64,000 bases of DNA from Metaphire vulgaris. Lineage: Eukaryota; Annelida; Clitellata; Crassiclitellata; Megascolecidae. Where the stretch lies: the NCBI GenBank assembly GCA_018105865.1, contig CM030840.1, forward strand, positions 11,383,294 to 11,447,293, in the 5' to 3' direction. The stretch's first letter is position 1. Each line of letters starts with the position of its first letter. The translations under genes were made by a program, and so were the position numbers. The notes under the pieces are model-generated. The model saw nothing but the letters and a program-made list of their open reading frames with translations, was not told where the DNA came from and ran no database searches. Below, piece after piece: positions 11,873-23,989 of this stretch.

Positions 11873-11984
11873 GGATTTTAGTTTTAAGTGGTTTAATAGT
11901 ATTTATCCTGTGTTGAAAGTCACCGTCACTCATTATTATTTTATTATTTACATTTTACAAATTTATTTTATAAGAACGACATCT

Positions 11985-12355
11985 TTCGAAATTAATGAAT
12001 TCAGTGTTATTTCTAGGATTTTGAATTGGGGTTGTGTCAGGAAAATCTGGGGTCGGAATTTTTAAATCTCTGCCCGAAAAAGGCTGACAAGCAAAAAAAT
12101 CGTTATCAAGTCCCAAAAGAAAATCAACCAAAAAACCTTAAAAAGTCTCAGAAAACCTCTGACGAGCAAAAATAGGGTCATCCGGGAATAAAAGTTGAGA
12201 GTGTCCTTCTCCATTGGGGGGGTAATCTGAGCTAATTAGTATACAATTTGTATGCATACCATTGTCGCATTATCAAATTTTGGGGGTGTCGACCTCAAAA
12301 TGGGGAGGGGTGTTTGGGGTGTTAGGAGGGTGTAAAAATATCCCTGAATGAATTT
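11985..12355. mobile_element. degenerate MITE-derived sequence
   Basis: TTTCTAGGATTTTGAATTGG, AGGCTGACAAGCAAAAAAAT and the GTCATCC / TGGGGGTGTCGACC pieces are inverted relatives of the CAGGG...CCCTG family at 9371 and 24567. The ends could not be placed. Confidence 0.45.
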
Positions 12356-12359
12356 GATA

Positions 12360-12960
12360 CGGAGTGTTGAGTCGAACCTGCTGCACATGCGTCCAACTTG
12401 TATGAAGAAAAGCTACGGAGAAAGAATACATAACACCGGTGTTGACCTGCTCTTCGAAATGCTGACGTCAAGCGGAAAGCAGTCTCGCCTATGAAATCTT
12501 TTAAAAATTCTTCTATTCGTCTATCGTGCAGTATATGTCAAACAAATTTTTACATGAATTTAAAATATAAACTAGCTCGTATTAATATAATTATCAGACA
12601 AGCAAAAAACTAGACTTTAAAAGCTCTGTCTTCTTCACTGCTTCGACTGGATTTACAGTTCCAGACATCCTGTCGCTAACGAGACGCACAGATGATCAAA
12701 GCGCCGATGATGATGATGACGACGAAGACGATGATGATAAGAAAATGGCGCATAATAATTGTTGTAAAGACTGTACTTTTTTCTGTAGCTTGGGGGTTCG
12801 GTGTACAATGGCCGTGCCAATGACCGTCGCTGTCTCTGACGTTGTCTTTTCGTTTCCGTATGAAGTGAAGAGGGAGAAAGGCGACTGGCGAGATATATCT
12901 CGTTCGTTCTATATGATTGTCACCATTAGTAGTCGTTGCTGCTTTGCTGTTTAAAACATG
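12360..12960. other. no gene recognised
   Basis: A 69-codon frame at 12745-12954 has no recognisable family features. A short GAT/GAC triplet tract lies at 12705-12740. Confidence 0.35.
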
Positions 12961-12965
12961 CCATT

Positions 12966-13080
12966 AGACAGAAAGAAAGAGAAGGAAGAGAGAGAGAAGG
13001 AAGAGAGAAAGAGAAGGAAGAGATAGAGAGAGAGAGGAAGAGAAGGAATTAGAGAGAGAGAGAGAAAGAGAGAGAGACGA
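12966..13080. repeat. (GA)n/GAAGGA microsatellite
   Basis: Purine-only AGAGAGAAGGA units. Confidence 0.9.
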
Positions 13081-13172
13081 AATGAGCGAATTCGGGCCCG
13101 TTAAGAAAAAAGCTACCAGAACCGTTTTAAGCGAAAGTCACATTTCTACATTAAAAATAGCAATAACATAAT

Positions 13173-13215
<43 letters not shown>
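13173..13215. repeat. (AAT)n microsatellite
   Basis: About 14 pure AAT units. Confidence 0.95.
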
Positions 13216-13216
<1 letters not shown>

Positions 13217-13379
13217 CGTTATTCTTGATTGCTTCTTGTGTTGGTCAAATTTTCATTGATTGTTGCGTGATATACTTTCTGTTACGGTATTTATGTGCTT
13301 TCAGCTTCGACCGATACTCAGCATTAGTTTTGACATGGCGTAACGGCTTTGAAAAGATATTGTGGATATTTAATATTGC

Positions 13380-13470
13380 CCGTGACCCATGAATCATGGG
13401 TCAAAAGGGTCAAGGGTTCAATGGGTCATCAATGCCTCATCATGGGTCATTTTGAGTGAACTTTTGTCAT
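13380..13470. repeat. GACCCATG/CATGGGTC inverted-repeat cluster
   Basis: GTGACCCATGAATCATGGGTC and later CATGGGTCATTTTG give several overlapping inverted repeats. A relative lies at about 21185-21275. They probably come from transposon termini. Confidence 0.4.
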
Positions 13471-13546
13471 CTCTGACCATGCTCTTATCTTTAACGTATT
13501 CATAGTCCCTCGGCAACGAAGATCTTGTGTTTTGGCTGGTTCACTG

Positions 13547-14075
13547 ACTAAATCGCGCCAGACAAAATAGCGCCGACAAAATAGCGTCGAAGTAAGAAAC
13601 GATAGAGAACTCAATTTTAACTTTAACAGGTTTTTCCAAGTAATATTACGTTAAAGCTAATTTAACTGTGAAAATGTCAATTTATAATATTAAATAGCGT
13701 AAAAGCAACTATTAAATGTCAATGCTAATGTAATTTAGAAAAACGGTCCTTTCATAATATTCAACCAGATTATACACATAGTAAAGAATGTACCGTTTAT
13801 TTCATATGTGTTCTGTCATGTGTTTTGTCTTATTAAATCGGAATCTAGTAGCACATGCTAATACATTCGACATGCCAACATGTTTGAAAAACGGTACTGA
13901 ATATTTATGACATCTCATAGCCGACTATTATCTTTACTTATTATTGTTGATTTCTTCATATCGCGCGATAAAGTCGGCGCTATTTTGTCGTTACAGTATT
14001 TGTCAGCGCTGTTTTGTCGGCGCTGTTTTGTCGGCGCTGTTTTGTCGGCGCTATGTTGTTTTGCGCTAGTTTGAC
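13547..14075. mobile_element. inverted-repeat element with 14-bp tandem subrepeats
   Basis: The left end has about two copies of GACAAAATAGCGCC (13560-13590). The right end has four to five inverted copies, GGCGCTGTTTTGTC and variants (13975-14058). The AT-rich interior has no coding frame. The repeat period of 14 and the GCGC-plus-W-run pattern mirror the block at 3165-3315, suggesting one superfamily of elements with tandem-repeat termini. Confidence 0.6.
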
Positions 14076-14557
14076 TGGACACCGTTTTGGCTCAAATGGG
14101 AAAGACGAATTGTCGGAAAATTGTCCTACCGTGTTAAAAATTAGAGTCGAAGACCTTGTTTTGTTCGAAAATAAGGACAATGACTTCGAGTTTCTTGACA
14201 CCGGACGGAGACCGTAAACTAGCGAAGGCAAAATATGGAACACAGAGCATGGAAATTTCAGAACCGCAAACTTAGACTACTCCGAAATACTAGCCGCGGT
14301 AATATGGCTGATCTCTGCCCTGGTCGGTCCTCTCCTAGCTCCCCCCGTTTTCCATTTTCATTATTTTAAATAGTAGAACTTCGAAATTTGAGAATATAAT
14401 TAAGTTCGAGTGAAAAGAGCGCGCACATAGTTTCAGGACGGAAGCAGAAGATCTCTCATTTGGCGCAATCATAAACTGGATATTGAAAGAGACCCGAGAG
14501 AGAAAGTTTCGTGTTATTCTCAACTTTTAATTGATTTTGGTCATCTCCTGTGCTCCG

Positions 14558-14664
14558 TATCTCTCTCTCTCTCTCTCTTTCTTGTCTGTCTCTGTCTGTC
14601 TCTCTCTTCTTGTCTGTCTGTCTGTCTCTGTCTGTCTGTCTGTCTGTGTCTGTCTGTCTCTGTC

Positions 14665-14701
<37 letters not shown>

Positions 14702-14735
14702 GTCTCTGTCTCTGTCTCTGTCTCTGTCTTTCTCT

Positions 14736-14820
<85 letters not shown>
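14558..14820. repeat. (CTGT)n/(CT)n microsatellite
   Basis: CTGT-rich half followed by a roughly 75-bp pure CT half. Confidence 0.97.
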
Positions 14821-14823
<3 letters not shown>

Positions 14824-15202
14824 CGCTTTCGATGGACTGAGGAGGCAAGAGATTGCGCTGTGCAGTGAGGCCGCCGCGATGCAATTCGCCTTCGGCTAAT
14901 AGTCTCATTTCTCCGTCATCCGTCGGGCGCTGCTGATGGCGTCGGGGGCGAATTGCGAAACATCAAACCATCGCCAAGCGCAGCTTTAAGACCGCTGGAG
15001 CGGCCACCGGTATGCTAAACGATGCACCGGCCGATGGGCAGAAATGATTCGCAGATGGCAGAGTCAAATTTCCTCGAATCTGTCTCCCAGATACTGTATA
15101 TTCTTCAGTCCATATAGGACGAAACTCCATTATGTGTAGAATGAAGTCTCTTTGTCGCGTCTGCGAACTGTGCGCGCGCGCGCGCGAATCGTCGTCAGAA
15201 GA

Positions 15203-15490
15203 CAGTGGCGTAGCGTGACTTTTGGGGGCCCGGGGGCATCTTTGTCATGGGGCTCCCAAAGTTTCAAAGTTTCGAGAGCCGACGAGCAAAAAAAAAAGGT
15301 CATCACCTCCTTTTTCACCCTGACGAGCAAAAAAAAAAGGTCGTCAGCACCGTTCATTTCTATGGTTAGGGTTGTTAGGGCTAAGAAGTGTTAGGGTTAA
15401 CCTAACCTAACCCTAGAGACCCCTCTTTGGGCCCCCAGCCCGGGGCCCGGGGGCAGAACAAAGTGCCCCCGCCCCCACGTTACGCCACTG
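15203..15490. mobile_element. hAT-type MITE, GGCGTAGC-terminus family
   Basis: The ends are CAGTGGCGTAGCGTG and CACGTTACGCCACTG, with a perfect 8-bp target duplication, TCAGAAGA (15195-15202 and 15491-15498). The interior has two inverted copies of the GACGAGCAAAAAAAA...GGTC motif and a TTAGGG/TAACCC-like stretch at 15366-15414. Confidence 0.9.
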
Positions 15491-15996
15491 TCAGAAGAAG
15501 AATGCCAGGATGCTATGCCAGGCGTCGCAGAGATATCTGCTGCGTGTGCGTCAGAGTGGCGACGCGGCGAGCAAAACGCGCGTTATCCGTCTCAAAAGAA
15601 ATGACGAATTAATTCGAGCAAATGGGATCAAGGAAAAGAAGGACACTGATGACGACGAATAAGCAACAGCAGAAACCTTGGCTCGCTGTTACATTGAAAG
15701 CACGATGAACTGTATTTGACCGTCTATATTAGACGACGTTATTATGACGAGAAATTTATTAGTTTTTCTATAACCCCTTCTGCTTTGATGGTCACTGACA
15801 TAGATCACGTGACAATTAAGAAACGCGTGCACCAGATTCAATACCCAATGCGCTGCTCTTTACTCTCCCTTCTAAATACTTTATGACTGCATACATTTCC
15901 GAGTATTTAGCGCGACAGTTATTGTCACCGGACGCTCGTAGATTGTGCACCTTTCACGTTTACGCAAGTCTAAAAGTCATCTACCGTTGATTATTG

Positions 15997-16312
15997 AGAA
16001 GTAAAGGTAAAAGGTAAAAGGTAAAGGGCAAAGGTACACACTCCACGGGCTCAGCGCCCGTACGGAGAACCGAATGTTTAGCGGCTTTAGTTTTACGCGG
16101 CAACGGCTGAATGAGGACGGATTTTCAGCCCTTCCTCGCCGCTTTTCCTTCCATAGAGTTAACACCCGACGTACTCATTCACAGCTGAGTCGACTGGGGG
16201 CGCTTGGGACAGAAACAACCGAAAGTTTCTGCCGCGGCCGGGAGTTGAACCACGGACCTCAAGATTGGCGGACCAGCGCGCTAACCATTGCTCCACCCCT
16301 GAAACTAAGAAT
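15997..16312 (-). mobile_element. tRNA-derived SINE, copy 2
   Basis: Nearly collinear with the copy at 9775-10067. It shares ACTCATTCACAGCTGAGTCG, TTTCTGCCGCGGCCGGGAGT (B-box on the minus strand) and GCGCTAACCATTGCTCCACC (A-box on the minus strand). The tail is a (TTTACC)n-like tract, seen as GGTAAAAGGTAAAAGGTAAA on the plus strand. Confidence 0.75.
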
Positions 16313-16878
16313 GCACCCGCCCAATTGAATTGAACGGCGTCTGACGAAATCACCTGTCCAACCGTTGGATAGCTACCTTTTCCTGCGATTACCAACTGGG
16401 AAATTCACATTTAGGCCAAAACAACTCGCAGCCTAAGAATACTGTCTCAACTCAAGGAAAGCATTTGTCGATTGTGAGCCCCTGCTGTGCAGTGATGATG
16501 ATTATGACGGTGCGCTAACAATAGACCCACCACTTTCTTGGCAATCTGTTGTTCACCTTAAAACTCTGAAGGTTATTATTATCTTGCGGGGGGCATGATA
16601 AATTTAGTCATCAATTAATTTGCTGTTATATATTCTTTTCTATTCTTCTTCAGCTGCGATCAGACATCCACTCTTTTTTTAAAAGTACGTTGCATCGGAA
16701 TGAATATTTGATGCAGCGGCGTGGGTTATTAATCCAATTAGTCGAAATAATGACGTTTGTGCGTCGATGCTGACGTATATAGCATCCGCTCTCTCTGCTG
16801 GTCATTTCCTCGTTGGGAGATTGAATGATAACCCAACAGAATAGGACTCATAGAGTGGATTGATGAGCGAGAGGGAGA

Positions 16879-17050
16879 CAGTGTTTAATCTAGACTCTGG
16901 ACTCCGGGGGGAAAACTGACAAAGCCCGGGGGAAGTCAGCTATGGGGCTGCTGTTAGTTGATGTAGTATGCCAACATTTCCAGGAGGAATGTGAAATTTC
17001 CAGGGGGAAGAAGTTCAATTCCGCCCGGAAACGACCTAGATTAAACCCTG
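16879..17050. mobile_element. hAT-type MITE with TTTAATCTAG ends
   Basis: The ends are CAGTGTTTAATCTAGAC and CTAGATTAAACCCTG. The 8-bp target duplication GAGGGAGA is perfect (16871-16878 and 17051-17058). The length is 172 bp, with no coding frame. Confidence 0.88.
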
Positions 17051-17059
17051 GAGGGAGAT

Positions 17060-17754
17060 CATTCAGCCATTGTCATTTGGACTCAATACTAGTCTTTACC
17101 AGAAAACCACAGCATCTCCCGCAGTTTTTCGCGCCATTGCCTTTCATCGAGAACTTCGTTAGCTAGGCTAATATGATCATAGAGATTGCAAACATACTAT
17201 TTTAGAATTAGCACCTGTTGTGACATCCGCTAAGAACCTGTTTTCATCTCTCCCTACGAAACTATTTGATATTTATCTTCGATCTATATTTTCCCCTACT
17301 ATTTTCTCTTGCAATTCATGCACTGAATTATTTAGCGCAAACGTCTATGACCGTCTGGTGGCCATTTTTTTAAAAATTGGTAGTGGTATAGTGGATGCTG
17401 TCGTCAACGCATTTCTAGCGACGAAAAATCTTTTTTAAAACGCAGGAAGCCCGAATATTGAAGAGGAAACGGTTCTGAGCGCAACGGTCGACTGCGCAGC
17501 TGGGCGGTATTGGCGTCTAATAATGAATCGCCGTTCGATGGAAGTGGACAATCGCTCCCAACCAATACCACCGCATTCTGAGCAAAGAGCAAAAGGCTTT
17601 CGACTGTTGACTGATCGGGGGCAGAGGGGTTCTTAATGACTTCAAGGCATCACAATGGCTGATGGAAGGCTTCCATATCGGTTGCAATAGAAGGGGGACA
17701 ACGACGAAGCTCTTATGGCTAAACTATCAGTTGAGGGTCATGTATCGCAAGTAG

Positions 17755-17756
<2 letters not shown>
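17060..17756. other. no gene recognised
   Basis: Short frames (17220-17438 plus, 17404-17592 minus) show no family motifs. Confidence 0.35.
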
Positions 17757-17802
<46 letters not shown>

Positions 17803-17987
17803 GCTCTCTCTCTCTCTTTCCCATTCTCTCTTTCTCTCTCTCTATTTATGTCTCTGTCTCTCTGTCTCTCTGTCTCTGTCTATTTCTCTGTCTCTCTCTG
17901 TCTCTCTCTCTGTCTCTCTCTGTCTCTGTCTCTCTGTCTGTCTCTCTGTCTCTCTGTCTCTGTCTCTCTCACTCTCTCTCTCTGTGC
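17757..17987. repeat. (CT)n/CTCTGT microsatellite
   Basis: Pure CT at 17757-17796, followed by imperfect CTGTCTCT units. Confidence 0.96.
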
Positions 17988-17999
17988 GTGGGCTGATGA

Positions 18000-18697
18000 G
18001 TGGCTGGGTGTGTGTGAGTGAGTGGTAGAATGGAAATAACCAGGGAAGTAAGACACCGTCCATATGAGCAACACATGCATAGGAGGTCTTCATGCTTTTC
18101 TGTATGAATTTATTATTTTGCAGTGCAGTAGCCATTTATTTTTATGACCGTTGGCGAGGCCTTCGAGGTAACTGCCCTTCTTCGTTCAAGGACAAAAACA
18201 GCTTAAGAACAGACGGTCATTTGTACGAAATCACAGCAAAGACAAGCACATACGATTTTGCGTCTTCGTTTTACTTTGATCAAATCGACTTCTAATTGTT
18301 TCTTGTGCGCCATTTTACCTAATGACCGGAACAAATGCGCACGTGACCGTTCGAGATTAATTACTGTGTTCGTGCGGTGTTCAGTTTCAAGCAGAGTAAA
18401 GATTCGGTGTCGTTGGGGGATGAACAACTCAATTTAGGAAGCATATCGACGTTCATTTAAGCAAGAAACGGATTATGCTCGTGGAAAAGTTATTCTTTTG
18501 TTCACGCCTTAGCAGAAACAAAGATTAAACTCAGGAATCGAAACTAATTTAACTTAATAATGCGATGAAATTACACCGAAAATTCAAGATATTATATTGA
18601 AGTAATAAATTACGACATCACACCGCATTTGTACAAATACAGTGAAACCTCGTTATAGCGATAGTCGTGGAATCGATCAAAATGCCTCGCCATAACC
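18000..18697. other. no gene recognised
   Basis: No supported coding region, repeat end or RNA gene. Confidence 0.35.
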
Positions 18698-18885
18698 TTC
18701 TTCTTCTTCTTCTTCTTCTTCTTCTTCTTCTTCTTCTTCTTCTTCTTCTTCTTCTTCTTCTTCTTCTTCTTTTATTTCTTCTCTCAGAATATGACATATC
18801 CACTTATATATATATATATATATATAATCGTCATCATCATCATCATCGTCATCATCGTCGTCGTCGTCATCATCAAACTTCTATA
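18698..18885. repeat. (CTT)n, (TA)n, (ATC/GTC)n microsatellite cluster
   Basis: Pure CTT at about 18698-18770, TA at 18806-18826 and CAT/CGT triplets at 18830-18875. A dispersed TATAGCGCAATTTTAATAA end follows at about 18884. Confidence 0.95.
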
Positions 18886-19136
18886 GCGCAATTTTAATAA
18901 TGTCCTTGACTTCCGTCGATTGTCGCTATTTGGTTTGAATCGTAATACTCCATTGTCGAATCCAACAGTCTACGTCTGTCTTGGGCGAAAATTCTGGCTT
19001 TTAAACTTTCATATTCTGGTGATGAATTTTTCGTAAATTGAAGTCTAATGGCTATAGCTTATAATGATCGTCACTGTTAATAGAATGTGAGGCTAAATTA
19101 AAACGCCATGATGACATAGGCTACTTTCGATCTTTC

Positions 19137-19137
<1 letters not shown>

Positions 19138-19173
<36 letters not shown>

Positions 19174-19188
19174 GCAACAACAACAACG
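19138..19188. repeat. (CAA)n microsatellite
   Basis: About 17 ACA/CAA units with one GCA interruption. Confidence 0.95.
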
Positions 19189-19804
19189 AGGACAACTCAA
19201 AATAACTGCAAAATTCAATATTCGTCAGCTAAATATAAATAGATTTTTCTAGAAATTCCGAAGATACTGATTTCTGATTGGTGCTCGATATTAGCCTACA
19301 CGTAGAAACGAAGATCAATTTATCCCGCAGGACTTTTTTCATTTTGCGGCTGCGTTTCAAAAACATATATGTGCACCAGTCACCTTCTGTTTTTTTTAAA
19401 AGCGAAAACATCTTTAATAAAAGCGCAGCGGCGGAATTTTCGACCGTTCGACGCTAATTTCTTATGGGATTAAGATGTCATCGAATCGTCGACCGGCGCT
19501 ACTATTTCGACGTACCATTGCTTTACTGTAGCACCGTATTCAGCGGAGACCAATGGATCTGATGACTTAGCGTGACCTCAGATAATCACACGCTACGAAG
19601 CTCGCACCGCCGCTGCTACGTAGGCTATCTGAGCTTGTCGTCCGATCGATGGAGTTTTTTGCCTTCGGCTGTATGACTTTCTTGTATTTGTACACACGGA
19701 ATCGTTAAGAGACGATCGAGCATAGAGCATGCAGACACGTTGGGCTGATGGAAACGGAGAGCAGGGTGGATGGTGGACTGGGGTGGGGGTGAGATTATTG
19801 CAGT

Positions 19805-20123
19805 CAGAGGCGTCATTTGGGGGGGGGCTGGGGGGGGCACGGCCCCCGCAAGGAAATGAAAATATTAATTTCTAATGTATTAATGTGCAAAAACAGGGAC
19901 GTCATTTGGAATTGGAGGGGCATGTTTGTGTTATGTGCTTGATGTCGAGCAAAATCTGAAGTAACTAATCGTAAAAAGGACTGACAAGCAAAAAAAACGT
20001 CGTCAACTTTTTGGAAACTCAAACTCGTCAGGTCGAAAAATCGCAAAAAAATTGCAAAAAATTGAAAAATTGGAAAACAAATTTTCTCGCCCTCCCCAAG
20101 AAAAGTGTGAAATGACGCCACTG
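19805..20123. mobile_element. hAT-type MITE, GGCGTCATT-terminus family
   Basis: The ends are CAGAGGCGTCATTTGG and GAAATGACGCCACTG, with a perfect 8-bp target duplication, ATTGCAGT (19797-19804 and 20124-20131). It includes CTGACAAGCAAAAAAAACGT at about 19980. It is a close relative of the element at 57323-57659. Confidence 0.9.
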
Positions 20124-20128
20124 ATTGC

Positions 20129-20517
20129 AGTGGCGTAGCGTGGGTTGGCGCCACCCGGGGCGGAAGTTAGGAAAAAAATGAAAATTCTGTTGAAATTGAA
20201 AATTCTGTTCATCGCCTGAAAAAAGCCTGCCGAGCAAAAATAAGTCGTCGGCGTTATAGTGTCTCGTTGTTCATAAATTCCTTACATTTCTAAATTTGTC
20301 GGTTGGTCACAGGAACAGAGAACAGGGCAGGACAGCACATCACAGGACAGCACAGGCCATATGGGCTATATCTCTTTATCCTGCAATTTTTTTCGCCCAT
20401 GAAAATAATTTTTACTCCTCAAAATGCGGCCCCTATGAATGCGGCCCCTATGAATGCGGCCCCTATGAATGCGGCGCCCTGGTCGGACAGCACCCCCCCC
20501 CTATTTCCACCGCCACT
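20129..20517. mobile_element. probable hAT-type MITE abutting the previous one
   Basis: CAGTGGCGTAGCGTGGGTTG at 20129 overlaps the right target duplication of the neighbouring element. A plausible right end, CACCGCCACTG, lies near 20517. No clean duplication is visible. It holds CCGAGCAAAAATAAGTCGTC. Confidence 0.45.
20424..20475. repeat. 15-bp tandem repeat
   Basis: GCGGCCCCTATGAAT is repeated three to four times head to tail. Confidence 0.9.
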
Positions 20518-20529
20518 GGGTGGATGGAG

Positions 20530-21185
20530 GAAGAAGTGGGTGCGAACGTAATGATTCGTCTTCCATCAATCGGCGTTGAGTATGATCTGTGCGTAAAAAT
20601 TATTCCAGATGGCGACTGTCTGTTTCTGGTGCAGTCGAAGGAGTCTCATTCTGCGCCGGGCCAAAGAACGTCGGACGGACGGAGGAGGGGAGAAGGAGTA
20701 TAGGAAGAGGAGCAAAGATCAGATGATGGATGGAAGAGGAGATGAAACAGGGGAGATGACGTTAAACACATAAGGCTGTCTTTGAGTTTAACCGTCTCCG
20801 ATTCGACTCAAAATATGACGAAATCAAGGGCGCTAACGAAGCGTCGACGGCTGTCGGCTTTATTCGTAAAAAAGAATCGTCTATCGGACAGAAAACGGTT
20901 GCACAAAAGACTTTCAGAATTAAACATTGATGGGGGGAGGGCGAGGGATGCAGTGGTCGATTTTTCAGTTGAGCAGGCAGTCTGATTATGTTCACCTCAA
21001 AGTTTTCAACCTCTATGGCGGTCAGAAAGCTGAAGGCCTTCTTATTTCCAACCTGGATCGAGGGATGATGGCCTCGATCGGTGGAGGGGTCAGATTCCTC
21101 AACCCCGGGAAGATCGAACACTGAAGAGATTATACGCATAACCGCTGACTGCCTCTGTGGCTGCCTCAGAGTTGTCCATGGATTG
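20530..21185. other. no gene recognised
   Basis: Frames at 20782-20985 (plus) and 20762-21139 (minus) lack recognisable motifs. I could not support a gene. Confidence 0.3.
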
Positions 21186-21269
21186 GTTTAACCCATGAGT
21201 TTTGTGCAGATTTTGAAAAAATTAATGGGTTGGGTTGGGTTTGGGTTCAGAATACCGACCCATGGACCC

Positions 21270-21460
21270 ATTGGGCTGCCTCGGTGGATCTGTCGTTAGA
21301 GCGACCGCTCTGAAATCGGGGGGGGGTGTTCTATCGGTCAGGGTTCAACATCCGAGACAGGGCGGTCAGAGGTTTTATCTTTCAGGCAGTCACAAGTCCG
21401 CTGGCACGTAGCAGAAATTAAAATAGAATGACCTGCGCAATGTGCCGAGGTTCGACGTGC
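21270..21460 (+). mobile_element. tRNA-like SINE head
   Basis: CTGTCGTTAGAGCGACCGCT resembles the D-arm/A-box to anticodon part of a tRNA. CAGGGTTCAACATCCGAGAC resembles a B-box. The insertion GGGGGGG in the variable region and the missing clover-leaf pairing argue against a working tRNA. Confidence 0.5.
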
Positions 21461-22053
21461 TCTGATATGTTAATGGCGATAGACAGTGAAGTTGTCTACG
21501 AAGAAGGGCAGCTATAATAAACAGCCGACAAAGCAGCCGCACACAATTATCAGAACACAGGACAGAACAGAAACAGAACAGGACAGGACAGAACAGAACA
21601 AAAAACGATTAAGGATGAGAACAAGTGCTGGAGAAAAAGCTAATTTGCAGTAATAAAAAGTACCCGAACGCTTTAGAAATTAGGTTGATTATAATTATAT
21701 GAGGGGACGATCAAAGAAAATCGTCTTTCGAAGAGTTGTCTTCAGTACACGACCACATATACAGCACGCATTGCTTTTACTCATTGGCAAGCATCTAAAG
21801 TGACTGGCAGACTTGGAACCGGGTCACCGGGTTACTGGGTCAATGGGTTATTCGGGTCACCTTTGTCCACCGGGTCACTGGGGTCTCCTGGTCATCTTTA
21901 TGACCCGATTATAGACCCGGTATTAATTAAAATCTTCTTCAGATGTTAAGCATGCAGGTTCATCAATCCCGAAAAGGCTGAAGAGACTGTCCCCTTGATA
22001 TTAGTTAGGTCCATAGATACAAGTAATTGATTTTATCACTGAGGGATATTGGT

Positions 22054-22513
22054 ATTAATCTTATTTCGCAATAACGCAAGGAAAGCGTATTCCGACCATT
22101 TTGCTCTGAAACTCCACTAACAATAGAGAATCTCTGGTCTTGCTCGCGTACAGACTAGCGGTTAAGCGATTTTGCCATACTCATAGGATTCGTAAGACGC
22201 GTAACAAAGGTATGTTCCTGTAAAATTTTTAAAAAGATAATTTTCAAGAAAGTTCAATATCTATTTCTTTTCTTTCGTCTTCTTTGGCAAAATTATAAAT
22301 ATTTCTGCCTAATATATTTGCAACATTTTCATTGGATTTGAATCAGAGCTTTTGTTTATCAATTTATTCAAAACTTAGAAGATTCCTTTCAGCCAACGTT
22401 CGCCAGATGACGCAATGCATTTTTTATTAAATTGCATGCTATTATGAGGGTCTCGGCACGTTACAAAACCGCTTAAATCGGCCGCAGTTCCAAAATTTCG
22501 GAAAAACCCTGCT
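22054..22513. mobile_element. repeat family R1, copy 2
   Basis: TTATTTCGCAATAACGCAAG through GTTCGCCAGATGACG to CGGAAAAACCCTG parallels 10812-11260 almost line by line. It is nested in the hAT element above. Confidence 0.7.
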
Positions 22514-22727
22514 CTAATCGATTCCTTATCTTGTTCTTCAACATATTCATTAAGCTAAATCGCAGTTCACAGTTTGCGCTCAATGTCAGACATGTTCCTC
22601 CTACATCCATTCGATTTGCTAGATCTTGAAAACTGTTCATAATCAAGCGCAGCCACGAACTCTTAACACGAAGTCACTGTTCGTTTTCATTTCAAGCATA
22701 GGCGTAAACTTCTATTAGGTCTCTAGG

Positions 22728-22960
22728 CTAGGGTTGTAACTTTTCCGGAAAAATAGAATGCCCGGAATTATTCCGGAAATTTCCGGAAAAATGAAACCGG
22801 AAGTGACGCTCGCATGTCCGTAAAAACATTATGTAGCGCTACAATACTGACAGTTGTTAACAAACGCCCAACAAATGAATAGTAATAAATAGTAATAATG
22901 ATAATAAAAAGATAATAATAGATAGTAGTAATAGTAATAGATAGTAATAAATAATAATAA

Positions 22961-22996
<36 letters not shown>

Positions 22997-23111
22997 TTAA
23001 TCAACTTATCCGGAATTATTCCGGAAAAGTACCGCTATTTTTCCGGAAATTTTCGGAATAATTTCGGAGGAAATTTCCAGAAATTTCCGAGCTCACATAC
23101 CTACTCTAGGC
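22728..23111. mobile_element. inverted-repeat element rich in TTCCGGAA
   Basis: GTTGTAACTTTTCCGGAAAA on the left and many CCGGAATTATTCCGGAA / TTTCCGGAAATT palindromes on the right form long imperfect inverted repeats around an AT-triplet core (about 22880-22998). The boundary is approximate. Confidence 0.55.
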
Positions 23112-23587
23112 GCAAGTCCCCGATATTGAGAAGCTAACATAGAATGGGAAAGGTACAGAGCTCGGTTCCCCCTCTTTTTTTACTTCCACGTTTACGTCAA
23201 TGATTTCAAATCTCTATTTTAAGACATTTCTATCGCTGGCTTTCTGTTCTTTTAATTCCATCGATATTTGGAATAAATCATTGAATAAAAGACCTTTTGC
23301 CCGCAGTCTAGACCAGAAGATAGTAATTGTATGGGGCCGCTACAAGTTCACAAGAAAGCGTGAATCTTTATCAGTAAGTACGTGTGTGATTTGAAAGCAA
23401 TGTACACATTTTTCAAAAATTTGTGCGCTCCATTTTTTTCCTTTGTGCGCTTGCCTTGCGACTTCTGTGCGTGCGCACACGAGCTCAGCTTAAAGGGAAC
23501 ATTGTCACCGGGTTACCGGGTCACTTTTATTTCGGGTCACTGGGTCACCGGGTCTCAAAATGTGACCGGGTTCCAAGTCTGGTGACT

Positions 23588-23700
23588 GGCTCCTCTCTCT
23601 GGAATGCGTTAACCCCATCCATTCGGGTCTCTCTTCTTACTCGCTCGCTCTGTTCAATGCGAAAACTAAAGCCTCGATGTTTTATCTTGCGACTCCATGC
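23588..23700 (+). pseudogene. LINE C-terminal fragment
   Basis: The frame reads SSLWNALTPSIRVS..., the common 'W-N-S-L-P' motif near the carboxy end of CR1-like LINE ORF2 proteins. It starts at the right target duplication of the preceding hAT insertion. Confidence 0.55.
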
Positions 23701-23989
23701 AATGCTGGGAACGCCTCCGATTAGAAATATAAGGGTCGCTATACGAATGCTGCATTGCATTACATGCTAAAATATTTTGATGTCAAAAAATTGTGGTGAT
23801 ATTTTGTCGCAGTTTACTGTCAAAGGCAGATGGTCACGTGACGATCGGAATGAGTGAAAGAAGAAGACCCCGTTTGTGCACGACGCCTCTTTTTATTATT
23901 TTCCTGATTCAGAATAGCCTATTACCGTTATTATACCTGATAACCTACCGCCCCGTGGAGATCTATTTAGTCGGTGCTTAAAATGTCAC

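Larger units (their letters stand above)
21808..23581. mobile_element. hAT element (1.8 kb) with nested repeats
   Basis: The ends are CAGACTTGGAACCGGGTCAC and the complement, GTGACCGGGTTCCAAGTCTG. The 8-bp target duplication GTGACTGG is perfect (21800-21807 and 23582-23589). Both subterminal regions carry short GGGTCACYGG direct repeats. Inside lie an R1 repeat copy (22054-22513), an inverted-repeat element rich in TTCCGGAA (22728-23111) and AT triplets. I see no transposase frame. It sits in a LINE-like fragment that resumes at 23588. Confidence 0.85.

Noticed and set aside
11297..11881. 194-codon frame with poly-Leu, poly-Thr and poly-Asn
   Set aside because: Translation of the compound triplet repeat at 11514-11872; the non-repeat start shows no conserved motif.
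20296..20703. 135-codon frame with a CGPYE repeat
   Set aside because: The repeat is the 15-bp tandem GCGGCCCCTATGAAT at 20424-20475 and the frame crosses MITE ends.
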